Shown in pieces: positions 17,745-27,177 of a stretch of 58,377 bases of DNA. How positions within the stretch are numbered: the stretch's first letter is position 1; each line of letters begins with the position of its first letter. The translations under genes and the position numbers were made by a program. Location: positions 1 through 58,377 of the forward strand of contig NZ_JJMU01000016.1 of the NCBI RefSeq assembly GCF_000757725.1, given 5' to 3'. The notes under the pieces are model-generated. The model ran no database searches, was not told where the DNA came from, and saw nothing but the letters and a program-made list of their open reading frames with translations. Source of the DNA: Sphingobacterium deserti (GTDB lineage: Bacteria; Bacteroidota; Bacteroidia; Sphingobacteriales; Sphingobacteriaceae).

Positions 17745-20700
17745 TTAAAAATTAACATTTACGCCCAATGCAAATCGCCGCGGTCTAGGCGTATTTGCAT
17801 TATCCACACTCAACATATAGATGTTGCTTCCCAAGGAAACCTCTGGATCTTGGCCCGAATAGTTTGTCCATGTGAAAACATCTTGCACCGTCGTGAAGAC
17901 ATCAAAACGATTGATGCCGAAGCGTTCAATAAAATGTTTGGGCAAGGAATATTTCAACGAAATCATTTTAAGACGCACAAAAGAGGCATCTTCAACAAAA
18001 CGGTCTGACCCCAAGAAATTATACCCCTCGCCATATAGTGCTCTTGGTATATCGGTGTCATCACCTTCGTTGCGCCAGCGACCTAAAACTGCAGTACTCT
18101 GGTTGGACGGTCCAAACATGTTCTCGGTCTTGATCCGCACGTTGTTGACGACCTTTTGACCGAAACGGCCATGCAGGAATGTCGTTAGGGAGAAGGCCTT
18201 ATAGCGCACATTAAATCCTCCACCCGATGTAAACAATGGCATGGCATTCCCCAAGTAGACGATATCATACTGGTTGATGACGCCATTTCCATCGAGATCC
18301 TGGTACTTGGCGTCGCCGGCATAAACCTTCCGATTACCATTTGACATCACTACCGCTTCTCCTTCCAGATCATAGATGAGATTGCCATTAAGATCTTTTG
18401 CAAACGTTTCAGCCGTATTTTGATAGACGCCCAAATAGCGGTAGCCATAGAAAGAGCCTACCGGATTTCCCTCGATAATTTTATGTGCATAGTTTCCATT
18501 GCCAAAATTGTATTGTTCGAATTGTAGGTTATCTGGCAGCTCCAACACCTCGTTTCTATTTTTGGAGAAGTTAAGGTTAAAAGAGAGGTCGAAATCCTTT
18601 GAGCGAACAGCTAACGTATTAAAAATCAATTCCCATCCCTTGTTGGCAAGCTTGCCGGAATTATAGAATTTCATCTTGGCAAAGCCTGTTGACGAAGGAA
18701 GCTCGATGTCTTTTTGCAGTAAATCGGTCGTTACACGGTTGTAAAGCTCGGCCGTGACTTGCAAACGATCCTTAAAAAAGGATAGATCAATACCTAAGTC
18801 GGTTTGCTCGACGGTTTCCCATTTAAGATTATCCAGTTGAATGGACACCGGTCCGACGGCCGCCATATCGACATATCCTGGCGTAAGCGGCTGAAAAACC
18901 CCGAGGTAGGTAAAGGCACCCGAGGGCGCATTCCCTGTTCGCCCCCAACTAAAGCGTAACTTTGCTACATCGACGATGCCTAGATCTTTGATGAAATTTT
19001 CTTCGCCCAAATGCCATGCTGCGCCTACGGAAGGAAATCCTTTCCACCGGTGCTGTGCTGATAAGCTGGAGTTTGCTTCCCAACGATAGATGGCATTAAT
19101 AATATATTTTTCCTTGAATGTATAATGTAAGCTGGATATCAAACCGATATTCCGTGTCATGGAATTGCCGGATCCCATCCGGATCACCGCCGCACCGGCG
19201 GTGGGATCACTTAACGAGGAGGATGCATTCCCCGACGTTTCACTTGCGTAACTATATGATCGCGATTCGTTGGTTTGCAACATGGCCGTTCCTACGACGG
19301 AATGATCCTGCGCAAATTTCTTGTTGTAAATAAACTTATTTTCGGTATTGAGGTGCAGTTCATCAGACAACATATCCGAACCACGGTTAAAGAAGGGATC
19401 TGTCCAAATCACCCCCGTCACCGACTGGGGCAGGAATTTTCGATTCTTCGTGGAGCGGGTATCAAAACCGACGGTACCCGTGTACTGTAATGAAGGTAGT
19501 ACGTTGTACGTCGCGCGGAATATCACGCGTGCTTGCTCCCCTTGCGTTTTATTCATGGACTCATTCACCATGGCTACGGGGTTGTAAACACTGCTTTCGC
19601 TATCTCCTACGAAAGATCCCTGAAAATTGAGACGGGGAGTGAAATATTCATCCGTGTAATGGCCAAAATCATCCATCACATAAGGACTTAAATTGGGCAT
19701 TCTATCCATTGCCATTCCTCGTGCCGTCTCTAAACTACTACCCGTCCAAAAGTTCTTACGATTACTAACGGAATAAGACATATCCGCATTGATATTGAAT
19801 TTATTAGAGAACTTATAGTTGACGCTGATCAATGAATTGTAGCGATTTAACTTGGTTCCTTTTGTGGTTCCCACATCATTAAGATAACCTAACGACACGC
19901 GATAGGTAGCCTTATCGCCACCGCCACTAATGGATAGCGAGTTATCTTCAAAATGACCAACTTGGGTAACTTGATCTAACCAATTGGTATTTTGGTTATA
20001 CTCGTCAAAATAAACCCATGAGGGATCGTATTTAATTTCATTGGTATTGTAAAGCAAATTCAAATAAGGAAGGGCATTTTGATAACCGAGATCATTGACC
20101 GAATTCCAAATTGCATCTTGCACCATGGCAACATATTGCCCGCCATTTAGCATGGGAATGGTCTCTGCTTCGCGTTTCATATCCAGTTTACTGGAGAAAG
20201 CAAATTGGGTTTTCCCTTTTCGGCCTTTTTTGGTCGTAAATAACAAGACGCCATTTGCTCCTCGCGATCCCCAAATAGCGGTGGCGGCAGCATCTTTTAG
20301 GACTTCGATCGATTCGATGTCGTTGGGGGAAATATTGACCAGTGCGCCAAAATCCTCATCATTGGCTGTGGAGAAGTTAAAGTCACTCCCTATGGAAGTC
20401 GGGTAAGGTACACCATCTACCACAATCAAGGGTTCTGAATTTCCATTTAATGAAGAGGTTCCGCGGATACGAATAGAGCTTCTTGCGCCAGGATCTGAAC
20501 TGGAAATAATATCCACATTGGCCAAACGCCCTTGTAGTCCCCCTTCAATGGACGAAAAGGGCATCGTTTCCAGCTCTTTCATTTCAAATTTCTCGGTTGC
20601 CGATATCTGGTTACGATAAGATATGCCCATGTTGTTCTTCGTGTTGACGCCTTCTCGCGTTACCACCACCTCTTCTATCGATGTGTCATCACGAACTAAT

Positions 20701-20996
20701 GTTAGGTTAATCGTACCTTGTCCATTGTACACAATTCGGGTAGATTTATAGCCTATACAAGCAATAATAATAGAGAGGTTCTGCTCTGGCGGTACCTCGA
20801 CACTATACTGGCCAAGGTGATCCGTAGATGCTCCTTTCAAATTTCGCTTATCTTTGTTTTCCACAAACACAGAGGCACCGTGAAGTGGCAGATCATGCTC
20901 GCCTTTTACAACGCCGATCAGTACTTTTGATTGCTGACCGTAGGCCGTAAAGACGAAGCCGATACAGATAATTAGGGTTAATAGATTTAGCCTCAT
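17745..20996 (-). CDS. SusC/RagA-family TonB-linked outer-membrane transporter
   Basis: This 1083-residue protein has a signal peptide (ending FTAYGQ), a carboxypeptidase D-like domain (about 25-105), a TonB-box-like segment SIEEVVVTREG near residue 107, a plug (SSIRIRGTSSLNGNSEPLIVV near 172, DIESIEVLKDAAATAIWGSR near 220, GANGVLLFTTKKGRKG) and a long beta-barrel ending RRFALGVNVNF. It is the TonB-dependent pore of the SusCD complex with the SusD 10 bp downstream. It follows the four-fasciclin gene by 44 bp in the same operon. The substrate is inferred to be pectin oligosaccharide from neighbouring enzymes. Confidence 0.94.
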   Translation of the reverse strand: MRLNLLTLIICIGFVFTAYGQQSKVLIGVVKGEHDLPLHGASVFVENKDKRNLKGASTDHLGQYSVEVPPEQNLSIIIACIGYKSTRIVYNGQGTINLTLVRDDTSIEEVVVTREGVNTKNNMGISYRNQISATEKFEMKELETMPFSSIEGGLQGRLANVDIISSSDPGARSSIRIRGTSSLNGNSEPLIVVDGVPYPTSIGSDFNFSTANDEDFGALVNISPNDIESIEVLKDAAATAIWGSRGANGVLLFTTKKGRKGKTQFAFSSKLDMKREAETIPMLNGGQYVAMVQDAIWNSVNDLGYQNALPYLNLLYNTNEIKYDPSWVYFDEYNQNTNWLDQVTQVGHFEDNSLSISGGGDKATYRVSLGYLNDVGTTKGTKLNRYNSLISVNYKFSNKFNINADMSYSVSNRKNFWTGSSLETARGMAMDRMPNLSPYVMDDFGHYTDEYFTPRLNFQGSFVGDSESSVYNPVAMVNESMNKTQGEQARVIFRATYNVLPSLQYTGTVGFDTRSTKNRKFLPQSVTGVIWTDPFFNRGSDMLSDELHLNTENKFIYNKKFAQDHSVVGTAMLQTNESRSYSYASETSGNASSSLSDPTAGAAVIRMGSGNSMTRNIGLISSLHYTFKEKYIINAIYRWEANSSLSAQHRWKGFPSVGAAWHLGEENFIKDLGIVDVAKLRFSWGRTGNAPSGAFTYLGVFQPLTPGYVDMAAVGPVSIQLDNLKWETVEQTDLGIDLSFFKDRLQVTAELYNRVTTDLLQKDIELPSSTGFAKMKFYNSGKLANKGWELIFNTLAVRSKDFDLSFNLNFSKNRNEVLELPDNLQFEQYNFGNGNYAHKIIEGNPVGSFYGYRYLGVYQNTAETFAKDLNGNLIYDLEGEAVVMSNGNRKVYAGDAKYQDLDGNGVINQYDIVYLGNAMPLFTSGGGFNVRYKAFSLTTFLHGRFGQKVVNNVRIKTENMFGPSNQSTAVLGRWRNEGDDTDIPRALYGEGYNFLGSDRFVEDASFVRLKMISLKYSLPKHFIERFGINRFDVFTTVQDVFTWTNYSGQDPEVSLGSNIYMLSVDNANTPRPRRFALGVNVNF

Positions 20997-21040
20997 TTAT
21001 TTTTCTGTTTAAATGATATTCTAATAAGTTAAGTTCTTGT

Positions 21041-23239
21041 TTACTTCTTTAATAGGGTTTGTATGGGGTAGACGGCTCCATCGGCAAATACTTTAGGCAG
21101 CACGTTTGTAATAGGAATAGTCGTATTATCCCCATCCCTGAGCAGCAAGCTGCTACCATTGTCTACTAGGGTAAGCTGCCGGTAGACGTTATAGCCTGTT
21201 CGCAGGGCGGTATTCCAAGTGCCTTGCACGCCAAATCCCGGGAAAGGGTAATCTGACAGTGAGTTATCGGCGACAGAAACGAAGTAAGCCTTCAGGTATT
21301 CGGCAAGTGCTGCATTGTTAGTTGGGATAAGGCCATCTTGCAAACCTTTCAAAACTGTTTGATTATCTGGCGCGAACAGCAGAAAACGGTTTCCGAAAAG
21401 GAAAGAAAGGGAATTCCCGGTTTGCAGCAACCCGGCTCTGACCAAAAGCTTGGAAAACTCCGCATAGTTATGTAGCGGGTTACTTGCAGATTCAGCACCC
21501 AATAGGGTGAATTTGATGGTGCCATTTTCGGCCAGCAACGATTCACTAGGCTCATAGCTATATCCATTATACCAGCTGCCGCTGATGTTGGTGGCGGCGA
21601 TGCCCTGCTGCGCATTATAAGCAGACATCGAATACACATCTCCATTTTGGGTGTAGATATACGAAAATGGGTTCCGGGTGCGATAGACCTTTTTATCTTG
21701 GAGGGAGCTTATTTTTCCGTATGCGACGTGGTTAGAAACAAACAACTCTTGTTGTCTTTGCGAAAGCGGTACCCTTATGCCTTCCGAGTTTTCCACCAAC
21801 ACGGCTTCATCACCGAAGACGAGTGGATTGCCCTCCGACCAGAAGATATAACTATCGCCATACAAGGTATTGAGGATGGCTTCGTCGGTAGGAATAAACA
21901 AGGTAAATTCGATATCTCGGCTTGATAAGGTTTGATATAAGCCACTATTGTACAGCATGTACATAAAAATTTTATACTTTGGATTGCGCAACGCTGCGCC
22001 GGTAACGCTGTTAAAAAGGTCTGGTACCAATACTTTATTTAAGCCATAAAAAGCACCATTCGATGCAATGGCTTTTGCCAAAACATCTGTATTCGGATTG
22101 AATGCAATAGGCGTTCCATAGGACGTTTTGATATCGGGATTTTTGCCAATTTCTGAAGGAAAGACCACACTGCCCTGGTACACGTGATTATTTATCAGCA
22201 GCGATAAAGGCAAAAGATCAACCTCTTGTAAGGATCGGTAGTGTGCTGCGAAATAGGTATTGAAAAATGCCTGCAATGACTGGTTACTCGGGGCAAAAAC
22301 ATTGAAAGCACGGTAGCTCAAACCACCGAGATCAAAGTAATCAAAAGATCCCGTAAGACCGTATGATGTCCATTCAGAAGCAATAGCTGGCAAGTTACCG
22401 TGATTGAGCACATAAAGTGAGTCGCCGGCCGCGGCATAATCTCTACTGGTTTGCTCATCGTACGTAAAATTGCGATAGCGATCATAGATAGCAACGAAAT
22501 CACTAAAAGCCGTTTGTGCACTCAGCGTCTCGTACACGGTATTCAGCGGTTCCAACACTTGGTCGACGATGTATAAATAGCCATTGTCTGCAGGAATAGC
22601 ATATTCAACCACGCCGGCATTGGCCACATTAAAACCATCTGCACCCTTCCAACGTGCCGATCCAAAGAAATAATCGTAGTTCGCTGCCGGATCAATTCCT
22701 TTTGTTTGAAAATGTGTGTTTGACAAAACCGGTAGAAAACGGTCTTTATGATATACTTTTTTAGACTTACCATCGGTTTTGTCGAGGTCGACCGAGATGG
22801 TATCTTGGCTGCGTGTACGATGCTTATAGTAGAGGCCAGCAAAATTAGGTTCGATATGCTCACTGCCATTAGGCTGATAGTTTTGTAGCCTAAACCTATC
22901 GTAAGAATAATAAACTAGATGATAGCCAATAAGCTTCTTTAATTCCTTCAGGGGAATTTGTTCAATCGTAGTTGCATTATGCAGGCTCAAATATCGCTGA
23001 AAAGCCTCATTGGAGGGTGCGAATACGGTTGTAATGGTTTTTCCATCCAATACTTCGCGAAACCCAGCAAGCTCTGCCCCCCGCAGAAAGTGGGTGAAAT
23101 CGCCGCGTTGTTCTAAAATTTCCCAAACATTCCCTTTGAGCCACTCGGGCCGTTCGTAATGAGCAATGAGTTCTTTTTGGGAACAGGATACGAACCCGGT
23201 CAAAAATACACCGATGATGTACATGAAGAGTTTTTTCAT
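21041..23239 (-). CDS. Large lipoprotein with four fasciclin (FAS1) domains
   Basis: This 732-residue protein begins with a lipoprotein signal (LTGFVSCSQKEL, Cys near residue 19). FAS1 units can be followed at about 35-225 (TTVFAPSNEAFQRYL, IGYHLVYYSYD, GVVEYAIPADNGYLYIVD), 230-395 (NVFAPSNQSLQAFFN, LINNHVYQGS, SNGAFYGLNKVLVP), 400-575 (FTLFIPTDEAILNTL, FVSNHVAYGKI) and 580-730 (FLLFAPDNQTVLKGL, PKVFADGAVYPIQTLLKK). It is the first gene of the long 23239-7077 operon, downstream of a copy of the direct-repeat motif shared by the pectin operons. No enzyme signature is present. A glycan-binding or adhesive surface role is a guess from context. Confidence 0.8.
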   Translation of the reverse strand: MKKLFMYIIGVFLTGFVSCSQKELIAHYERPEWLKGNVWEILEQRGDFTHFLRGAELAGFREVLDGKTITTVFAPSNEAFQRYLSLHNATTIEQIPLKELKKLIGYHLVYYSYDRFRLQNYQPNGSEHIEPNFAGLYYKHRTRSQDTISVDLDKTDGKSKKVYHKDRFLPVLSNTHFQTKGIDPAANYDYFFGSARWKGADGFNVANAGVVEYAIPADNGYLYIVDQVLEPLNTVYETLSAQTAFSDFVAIYDRYRNFTYDEQTSRDYAAAGDSLYVLNHGNLPAIASEWTSYGLTGSFDYFDLGGLSYRAFNVFAPSNQSLQAFFNTYFAAHYRSLQEVDLLPLSLLINNHVYQGSVVFPSEIGKNPDIKTSYGTPIAFNPNTDVLAKAIASNGAFYGLNKVLVPDLFNSVTGAALRNPKYKIFMYMLYNSGLYQTLSSRDIEFTLFIPTDEAILNTLYGDSYIFWSEGNPLVFGDEAVLVENSEGIRVPLSQRQQELFVSNHVAYGKISSLQDKKVYRTRNPFSYIYTQNGDVYSMSAYNAQQGIAATNISGSWYNGYSYEPSESLLAENGTIKFTLLGAESASNPLHNYAEFSKLLVRAGLLQTGNSLSFLFGNRFLLFAPDNQTVLKGLQDGLIPTNNAALAEYLKAYFVSVADNSLSDYPFPGFGVQGTWNTALRTGYNVYRQLTLVDNGSSLLLRDGDNTTIPITNVLPKVFADGAVYPIQTLLKK

Positions 23240-23310
23240 ACAATAGATTGGTTATCTAACGTGGTTAGCGTTTATAATTTATTAGTTTATGTGGTCGTTA
23301 CAATGGTACG

Positions 23311-23347
23311 AAATGCAACCGGTTTCATTATCCTGTACTATCCTGCT
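23311..23347 (-). promoter_or_regulatory. Pectin-operon direct-repeat motif, copy 1
   Basis: On the minus strand CAGGA-TAGTA-CAGGA (repeats at 23345-23341 and 23335-23331, 10 bp apart) is followed by a GGTTGCATTT segment. The whole 37-bp block matches the copy at 23750-23786 at 31 of 37 positions. It lies 92 bp before the fasciclin start codon, suggesting an activator site. Confidence 0.65.
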
Positions 23348-23510
23348 TTACAGGACACTACACTTAAAGTATTAAAAAAAAGTTCATCTAAGCGACGCCC
23401 TGACCGTGGGCGCCAACTACAGATTGTTTATTCTAGATTTTTTTTTGCATATACCATTTAGACGACATTTCTCTGGTTCTTTTACAGCTTCGCCTATTTT
23501 GTAGCTAGGG

Positions 23511-23621
23511 CTAATAAACATCCAGAGCATTTCGACCGACGCCGCTGCCGGATTCTTGTTGTTGTTCTACATCGGAATGCGAACAGGTTCCGTCTCCGGA
23601 CATCGGCGATGGGTAAGACAT
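23511..23621 (-). CDS. Possible 36-residue peptide between two promoter motifs
   Basis: A 36-codon open frame starts MSYPSPMSGDGTCSHSD and ends GSGVGRNALDVY. It lies between the two direct-repeat motifs of the 625-bp leader, about 130 bp downstream of copy 2, so it would be the first frame of a transcript started there. The composition (Ser, Gly, Glu-rich, hydrophilic, one Cys) does not match a signal peptide or a family I know. No convincing ribosome binding site is visible, as is common in this phylum. It could equally be chance or the decayed tail of a lost gene. Confidence 0.2.
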   Translation of the reverse strand: MSYPSPMSGDGTCSHSDVEQQQESGSGVGRNALDVY

Positions 23622-23749
23622 AAAAACAGCATAGTCAGTTCGTGGATTTGGTCTAATTGTTTCATTTTTGGTTAGCTAAATGTTTTTAGGTTACTTCCGC
23701 TTTGTATTGATTTTCATAGGTTTCCAAAGACGAAGTAATCAGATATCAA

Positions 23750-23786
23750 AATTGCAACTGGCTCCATTGTCCTGTACTGTCCTGCT
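23750..23786 (-). promoter_or_regulatory. Pectin-operon direct-repeat motif, copy 2
   Basis: On the minus strand CAGGA-CAGTA-CAGGA (repeats at 23784-23780 and 23774-23770) is followed by the same AGTTGCAATT segment as copy 1. It lies about 530 bp before the fasciclin gene, just after the end of the preceding operon, so it may drive a long leader or the short open frame at 23511-23621. Confidence 0.65.
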
Positions 23787-23864
23787 CGCGACCAATTAAA
23801 TAGTATTAACTCGTTTTAGCAATACGTATTTAAGGGAATAAAAAATAAAAAAAGAACGCGACGC

Positions 23865-25001
23865 TTAAGGTAATTCATCCAACAACTTATAAACCTCCGT
23901 TCCAGCAAACAGTACACAGCCTAATCCATAATCCTCAAAGTCAGGCACTTTATCAGCTGTCACTGGCTGACCATCTTTGGGTTCTTTGCCGGTAGATTGC
24001 ATATAACTTAAAAAGCCCGAAGGTTGAATAGTTTCATTAGCTAAGGCAAGCCAGCCCTTTTCTATGCTGGGTAAAAATGCGTTTTTATCGAGTAGGCCGT
24101 TATTGACTCCCCAAGCCATACCGTAGACGAATAGCGCTGTCCCCGAAGCTTCTTTTCCGCCGTAATGTTTAGGGTCATGCAAACTTACGTTCCAAAAGCC
24201 GTCCGCTCTTTGGAGCGGTAACAACGCTGTCGCTAAGCTTTTAAAGTCTTGCAGGTATTCCTTGTAATGTGGGTCAGATTTTGGCAGTTCCTGTAAGACT
24301 AGCGCCAATGCGGCCAGCACCCAGCCATTACCGCGCGACCAATAGCAATCCTCGCCGTTGGGTTCTTTGTATGGCGGAATAAAGTCTTTATCGCGCCACC
24401 ACAGATGATCTTTTGGGTTATATAGGCCATGCCCTCCCTCTACATACTTGATGTGTTGGTACATCTTGTGCATATGCTCAAAGTATGTAGTATCCTTTAA
24501 GGTTACACCGAGTTTTACGAATATAGGCATCGCCATTTGGATAGCATCGATCCAGGTCCAATCGTTAACGCGGCCACTCCGAATAAGCGAATCAATATTC
24601 ATTTTGATGGCCGCTATACGTTCCGGTTGCGGATCAATACGGTAGAGATCGATATAAGTCATCCCACAGTTTTGATTGTCGGCATGCCGGGTGTATACTT
24701 CGCCTCGAACAGGCTTCCAAGCATGCTTCTCGCCCCATTCTACCGCATAATCGTAATATTTCTTTTGCTTATCAACCGTATAGAATGCTAAGAGCCCTTC
24801 ATAATAAACGCCGCGCGTCCAAATGTTTGCTGCGCGTTCTTTGTTGGTCACGATGCGCTTGGCCGGATCAGGCCATTTTTTCATAAAATAATCATTCGCC
24901 GTACGCAGCTTTTGCAGTACCTGCTCTTTACTTGTAAAATGCTGCGCCTGGAGCGTCTGCAGCATAGTTGCTGCACAAAGCAATACATAGATTTTTTTCA
25001 T
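23865..25001 (-). CDS. GH105 unsaturated glucuronyl/rhamnogalacturonyl hydrolase, exported
   Basis: This 378-residue (alpha/alpha)6-barrel enzyme has a signal peptide ending TLQAQ. GH105 signatures are ANIWTRGVYYEGLLAFY near residue 60, VNDWTWIDAIQMAMPIFVKLG near 148 with the catalytic Asp, EPNGEDCYWSRGNGWVLAALA near 215, and VSLHDPKHYGGKEASGTALFVYG near 270. It should hydrolyse the unsaturated uronic acid from lyase products. It is closely similar along its whole length to the GH105 at 42830-43996 (shared DWTWIDAIQMAMP and NGEDCYWSRGNGWV blocks), indicating paralogous duplication between operons. It is the last gene of the 33322-23865 operon, 4 bp after its neighbour. Confidence 0.93.
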   Translation of the reverse strand: MKKIYVLLCAATMLQTLQAQHFTSKEQVLQKLRTANDYFMKKWPDPAKRIVTNKERAANIWTRGVYYEGLLAFYTVDKQKKYYDYAVEWGEKHAWKPVRGEVYTRHADNQNCGMTYIDLYRIDPQPERIAAIKMNIDSLIRSGRVNDWTWIDAIQMAMPIFVKLGVTLKDTTYFEHMHKMYQHIKYVEGGHGLYNPKDHLWWRDKDFIPPYKEPNGEDCYWSRGNGWVLAALALVLQELPKSDPHYKEYLQDFKSLATALLPLQRADGFWNVSLHDPKHYGGKEASGTALFVYGMAWGVNNGLLDKNAFLPSIEKGWLALANETIQPSGFLSYMQSTGKEPKDGQPVTADKVPDFEDYGLGCVLFAGTEVYKLLDELP

Positions 25002-25005
25002 CAGT

Positions 25006-27150
25006 TTAGGGCATTTTTTTAAAACCTTCTTTCTTTATTTTCCATGTTCCATTTTTGGGGAAGCCAGGCAGCTCCTCGGTCGAGGCGTCCCAGCCTTCCA
25101 ACATCATGGCTACCGCCGTCAGTAGCCCGCCGTTGCCAGGCAGGTATATGCGCAATCGATCATCTTGGTAATTATGTCCATTTTTGAGGTAAGTGTTTGT
25201 TTGAATATCCATAAACAGCGCGTCTAACGCCTTCTCAGGCAAGTTCAGCCGTGCTGCATTCATTGCTGTCATCGGGAAATCCCATCCCCACGTATCTTCC
25301 CATGACCATTTTTCCCAAACGGTATCTAATGTATTCTTCATGATGGTTTTGTCTAGTTTTGGCGACTCGGGCACCATACCCAAGGCTCCTAAAACCGCCG
25401 GATGATCGGTCATCCACTTCGGAAAAGTATACGAATCCGTGGCTGTTTCAGTAGCGAGATAAACATTCCCCTGTACCGGCAGTGGCGCTAGCTTCCTAAT
25501 CACATCGTTCCACTTTTGCACAGGAGCTTCGCCGAGTCGTTCTTTCCAGGCTTGCGCAATCCGCAAAGCCCAATCCCAATAGGCTACTTCGTAGGTAGGA
25601 TTTCTTGTTTCGGCGGCTCTAAATACCTCTTGGGCAGGAATGACACCAAGACCCAAGTTATAGCGGTCTTTTTCTTTATCGTAATAGGCGTAGTCGGCCA
25701 TAAAATCAGCCGTAGCGAAAACCAAATCTTTATACTTGTGCAGTAGTGCGGTATCGGCTTTGTCTCGGTAGGCCAATTCGGTCATGTAGATGATGTGCGG
25801 CTGTTGCCATATCAAAAATGCAGCTACTGAGGAAGGGCTTTCGTTGCCCTCATTATCAGACATTTTAATCCAGCGAACACCTTGGTATCCTTGGCGCTCG
25901 GCCAGTTGCTTTGCTTTATCGAAAGTTTTGAAATAGTAGCCCAAGGTTTTTTCCATAATCTCTGGCCGTCCCCACAGTGCATAATGCACGCCGTGCCACC
26001 AATGCATCTCGGTGTGCGGTTTTCCATACCAACTGTTAAATGTCAAGCCGGTTTCCTGAGGTGGGTTACTTCCGCCGCATTGTACCTTCGTCAAATATTG
26101 CGACAGCACCACACGACGCTCCAACTCGTGGGCGCGAGGATCCGTACTCCCAGCGAAGTCAACCGCAGCACCACTTTTCCAGTACTCCTCCCATGCATTC
26201 CCGCTCTCCTTCTCTGTCACTGCATAGCGCAGCTTATCTTCATCAAATTGGTTTTGTGAAGCAAAGGAAAAAGCCAATTCAAACGTATCCGATTGAGGCG
26301 ACGGTGTCAATACAAAATGGTGTTTCGATTTCTCGGCAAATTGCCCTTCAGAAAAATGCAGTCGTGTAAAATAGCTCGTTCCCGGTAAGCGATGTTCCAA
26401 TACCGCTGAGGTGCTATTTTGCATCAATAGCGTGGAGGTATGCTGGGCTTCTTCTCCGTAATAAGCCGCTTCATCTAAAAACTTGCCTGTGGGGTACGGG
26501 TAACGGACGAATACCTTGATACGTCCCGTAGCGATTAACGGCGAAGACACTTTTACGGCGACTTGGTCAGCACTCTGTGCAGCGGCGGTCCATACCTCGA
26601 CAGGCTCAGCCTCCACCTGGAAAACACTGTGGATTAAGCCTGTCCAAAGATCAATGGTTTGTTTGATTTCCTTAATATCTTGCACGTCGGCTATCTCACC
26701 ATTTTTGAGCTGAATCTCGAAGCCAACATTTCCTAATTGCAAACGATGTGGATTAACCCGGTAATATTCTGTCGCTTCCCGATGCCTTCCCGGCTCCTTG
26801 TGTTGTATGCTGTACTTCGCGTCACGACCTTCCTTATTAAAATCGTAGGCCTTTAGTGTTTCCACAAAGCTAAACTCACCGGTGTTCGGGAAACTATTCC
26901 AGCCCCACTCGGATTGCGTGCCCAAAGAAACCCCATTTTTATAGTATGCCGGAAAAGATTGCAGTCCTGTGGCATCTACGGTGTATGCAAAAGCTCCATT
27001 GCCGACGGTCAAAGAAGCCAATGTATCCATGCTGTTGTTAGTCACATTATGCCGTTGTACCACGGCTTTCCGATCTATTTTGGTCGAATCCTGCGTTTTA
27101 CAAGCTGCGAAAAGCAGCAGCGCAATCCCGAAAATGATATTCTTTTTCAT
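25006..27150 (-). CDS. Lipoprotein of the six-hairpin glycosidase superfamily, family unassigned
   Basis: This 714-residue protein has the lipobox LLFAACKTQ (Cys near residue 17), so it should be an outer-membrane or periplasm-facing lipoprotein. An N-terminal beta-sandwich (about 30-300) precedes an (alpha/alpha)6-type catalytic region with GKPHTEMHWWHGVHYALWGR near residue 375, WIKMSDNEGNESPSS near 425 and PTYEVAYWDWALRIAQAW near 530. The acidic residues in these blocks are candidate catalytic groups. The architecture resembles GH65/GH95/GH15-like enzymes, but I cannot place it in a numbered family. It lies between a DUF4450 gene (27 bp upstream) and a GH105 gene (4 bp downstream), so a pectin side-chain glycosidase role is inferred. 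Confidence 0.72.
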   Translation of the reverse strand: MKKNIIFGIALLLFAACKTQDSTKIDRKAVVQRHNVTNNSMDTLASLTVGNGAFAYTVDATGLQSFPAYYKNGVSLGTQSEWGWNSFPNTGEFSFVETLKAYDFNKEGRDAKYSIQHKEPGRHREATEYYRVNPHRLQLGNVGFEIQLKNGEIADVQDIKEIKQTIDLWTGLIHSVFQVEAEPVEVWTAAAQSADQVAVKVSSPLIATGRIKVFVRYPYPTGKFLDEAAYYGEEAQHTSTLLMQNSTSAVLEHRLPGTSYFTRLHFSEGQFAEKSKHHFVLTPSPQSDTFELAFSFASQNQFDEDKLRYAVTEKESGNAWEEYWKSGAAVDFAGSTDPRAHELERRVVLSQYLTKVQCGGSNPPQETGLTFNSWYGKPHTEMHWWHGVHYALWGRPEIMEKTLGYYFKTFDKAKQLAERQGYQGVRWIKMSDNEGNESPSSVAAFLIWQQPHIIYMTELAYRDKADTALLHKYKDLVFATADFMADYAYYDKEKDRYNLGLGVIPAQEVFRAAETRNPTYEVAYWDWALRIAQAWKERLGEAPVQKWNDVIRKLAPLPVQGNVYLATETATDSYTFPKWMTDHPAVLGALGMVPESPKLDKTIMKNTLDTVWEKWSWEDTWGWDFPMTAMNAARLNLPEKALDALFMDIQTNTYLKNGHNYQDDRLRIYLPGNGGLLTAVAMMLEGWDASTEELPGFPKNGTWKIKKEGFKKMP

Positions 27151-27177
27151 AGTATTCGTTATAAGTTCACACGTTAT

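Larger units (their letters stand above)
23240..23864 (-). promoter_or_regulatory. 625-bp leader region of the fasciclin/SusCD operon
   Basis: This gap between the GH105 stop at 23865 and the fasciclin start at 23239 holds two copies of the pectin-operon direct-repeat motif (listed separately), about 440 bp apart, and a 36-codon open frame between them. Just left of 23865 the minus-strand transcript has a T-rich tract (complement of 23838-23852) that may end the 33322-23865 operon without a clear hairpin. No other gene is evident. Confidence 0.6.

Noticed and set aside
23838..23864. Intrinsic terminator of the 33322-23865 operon
   Set aside because: A long T-rich tract is present on the minus strand but no stable hairpin precedes it.
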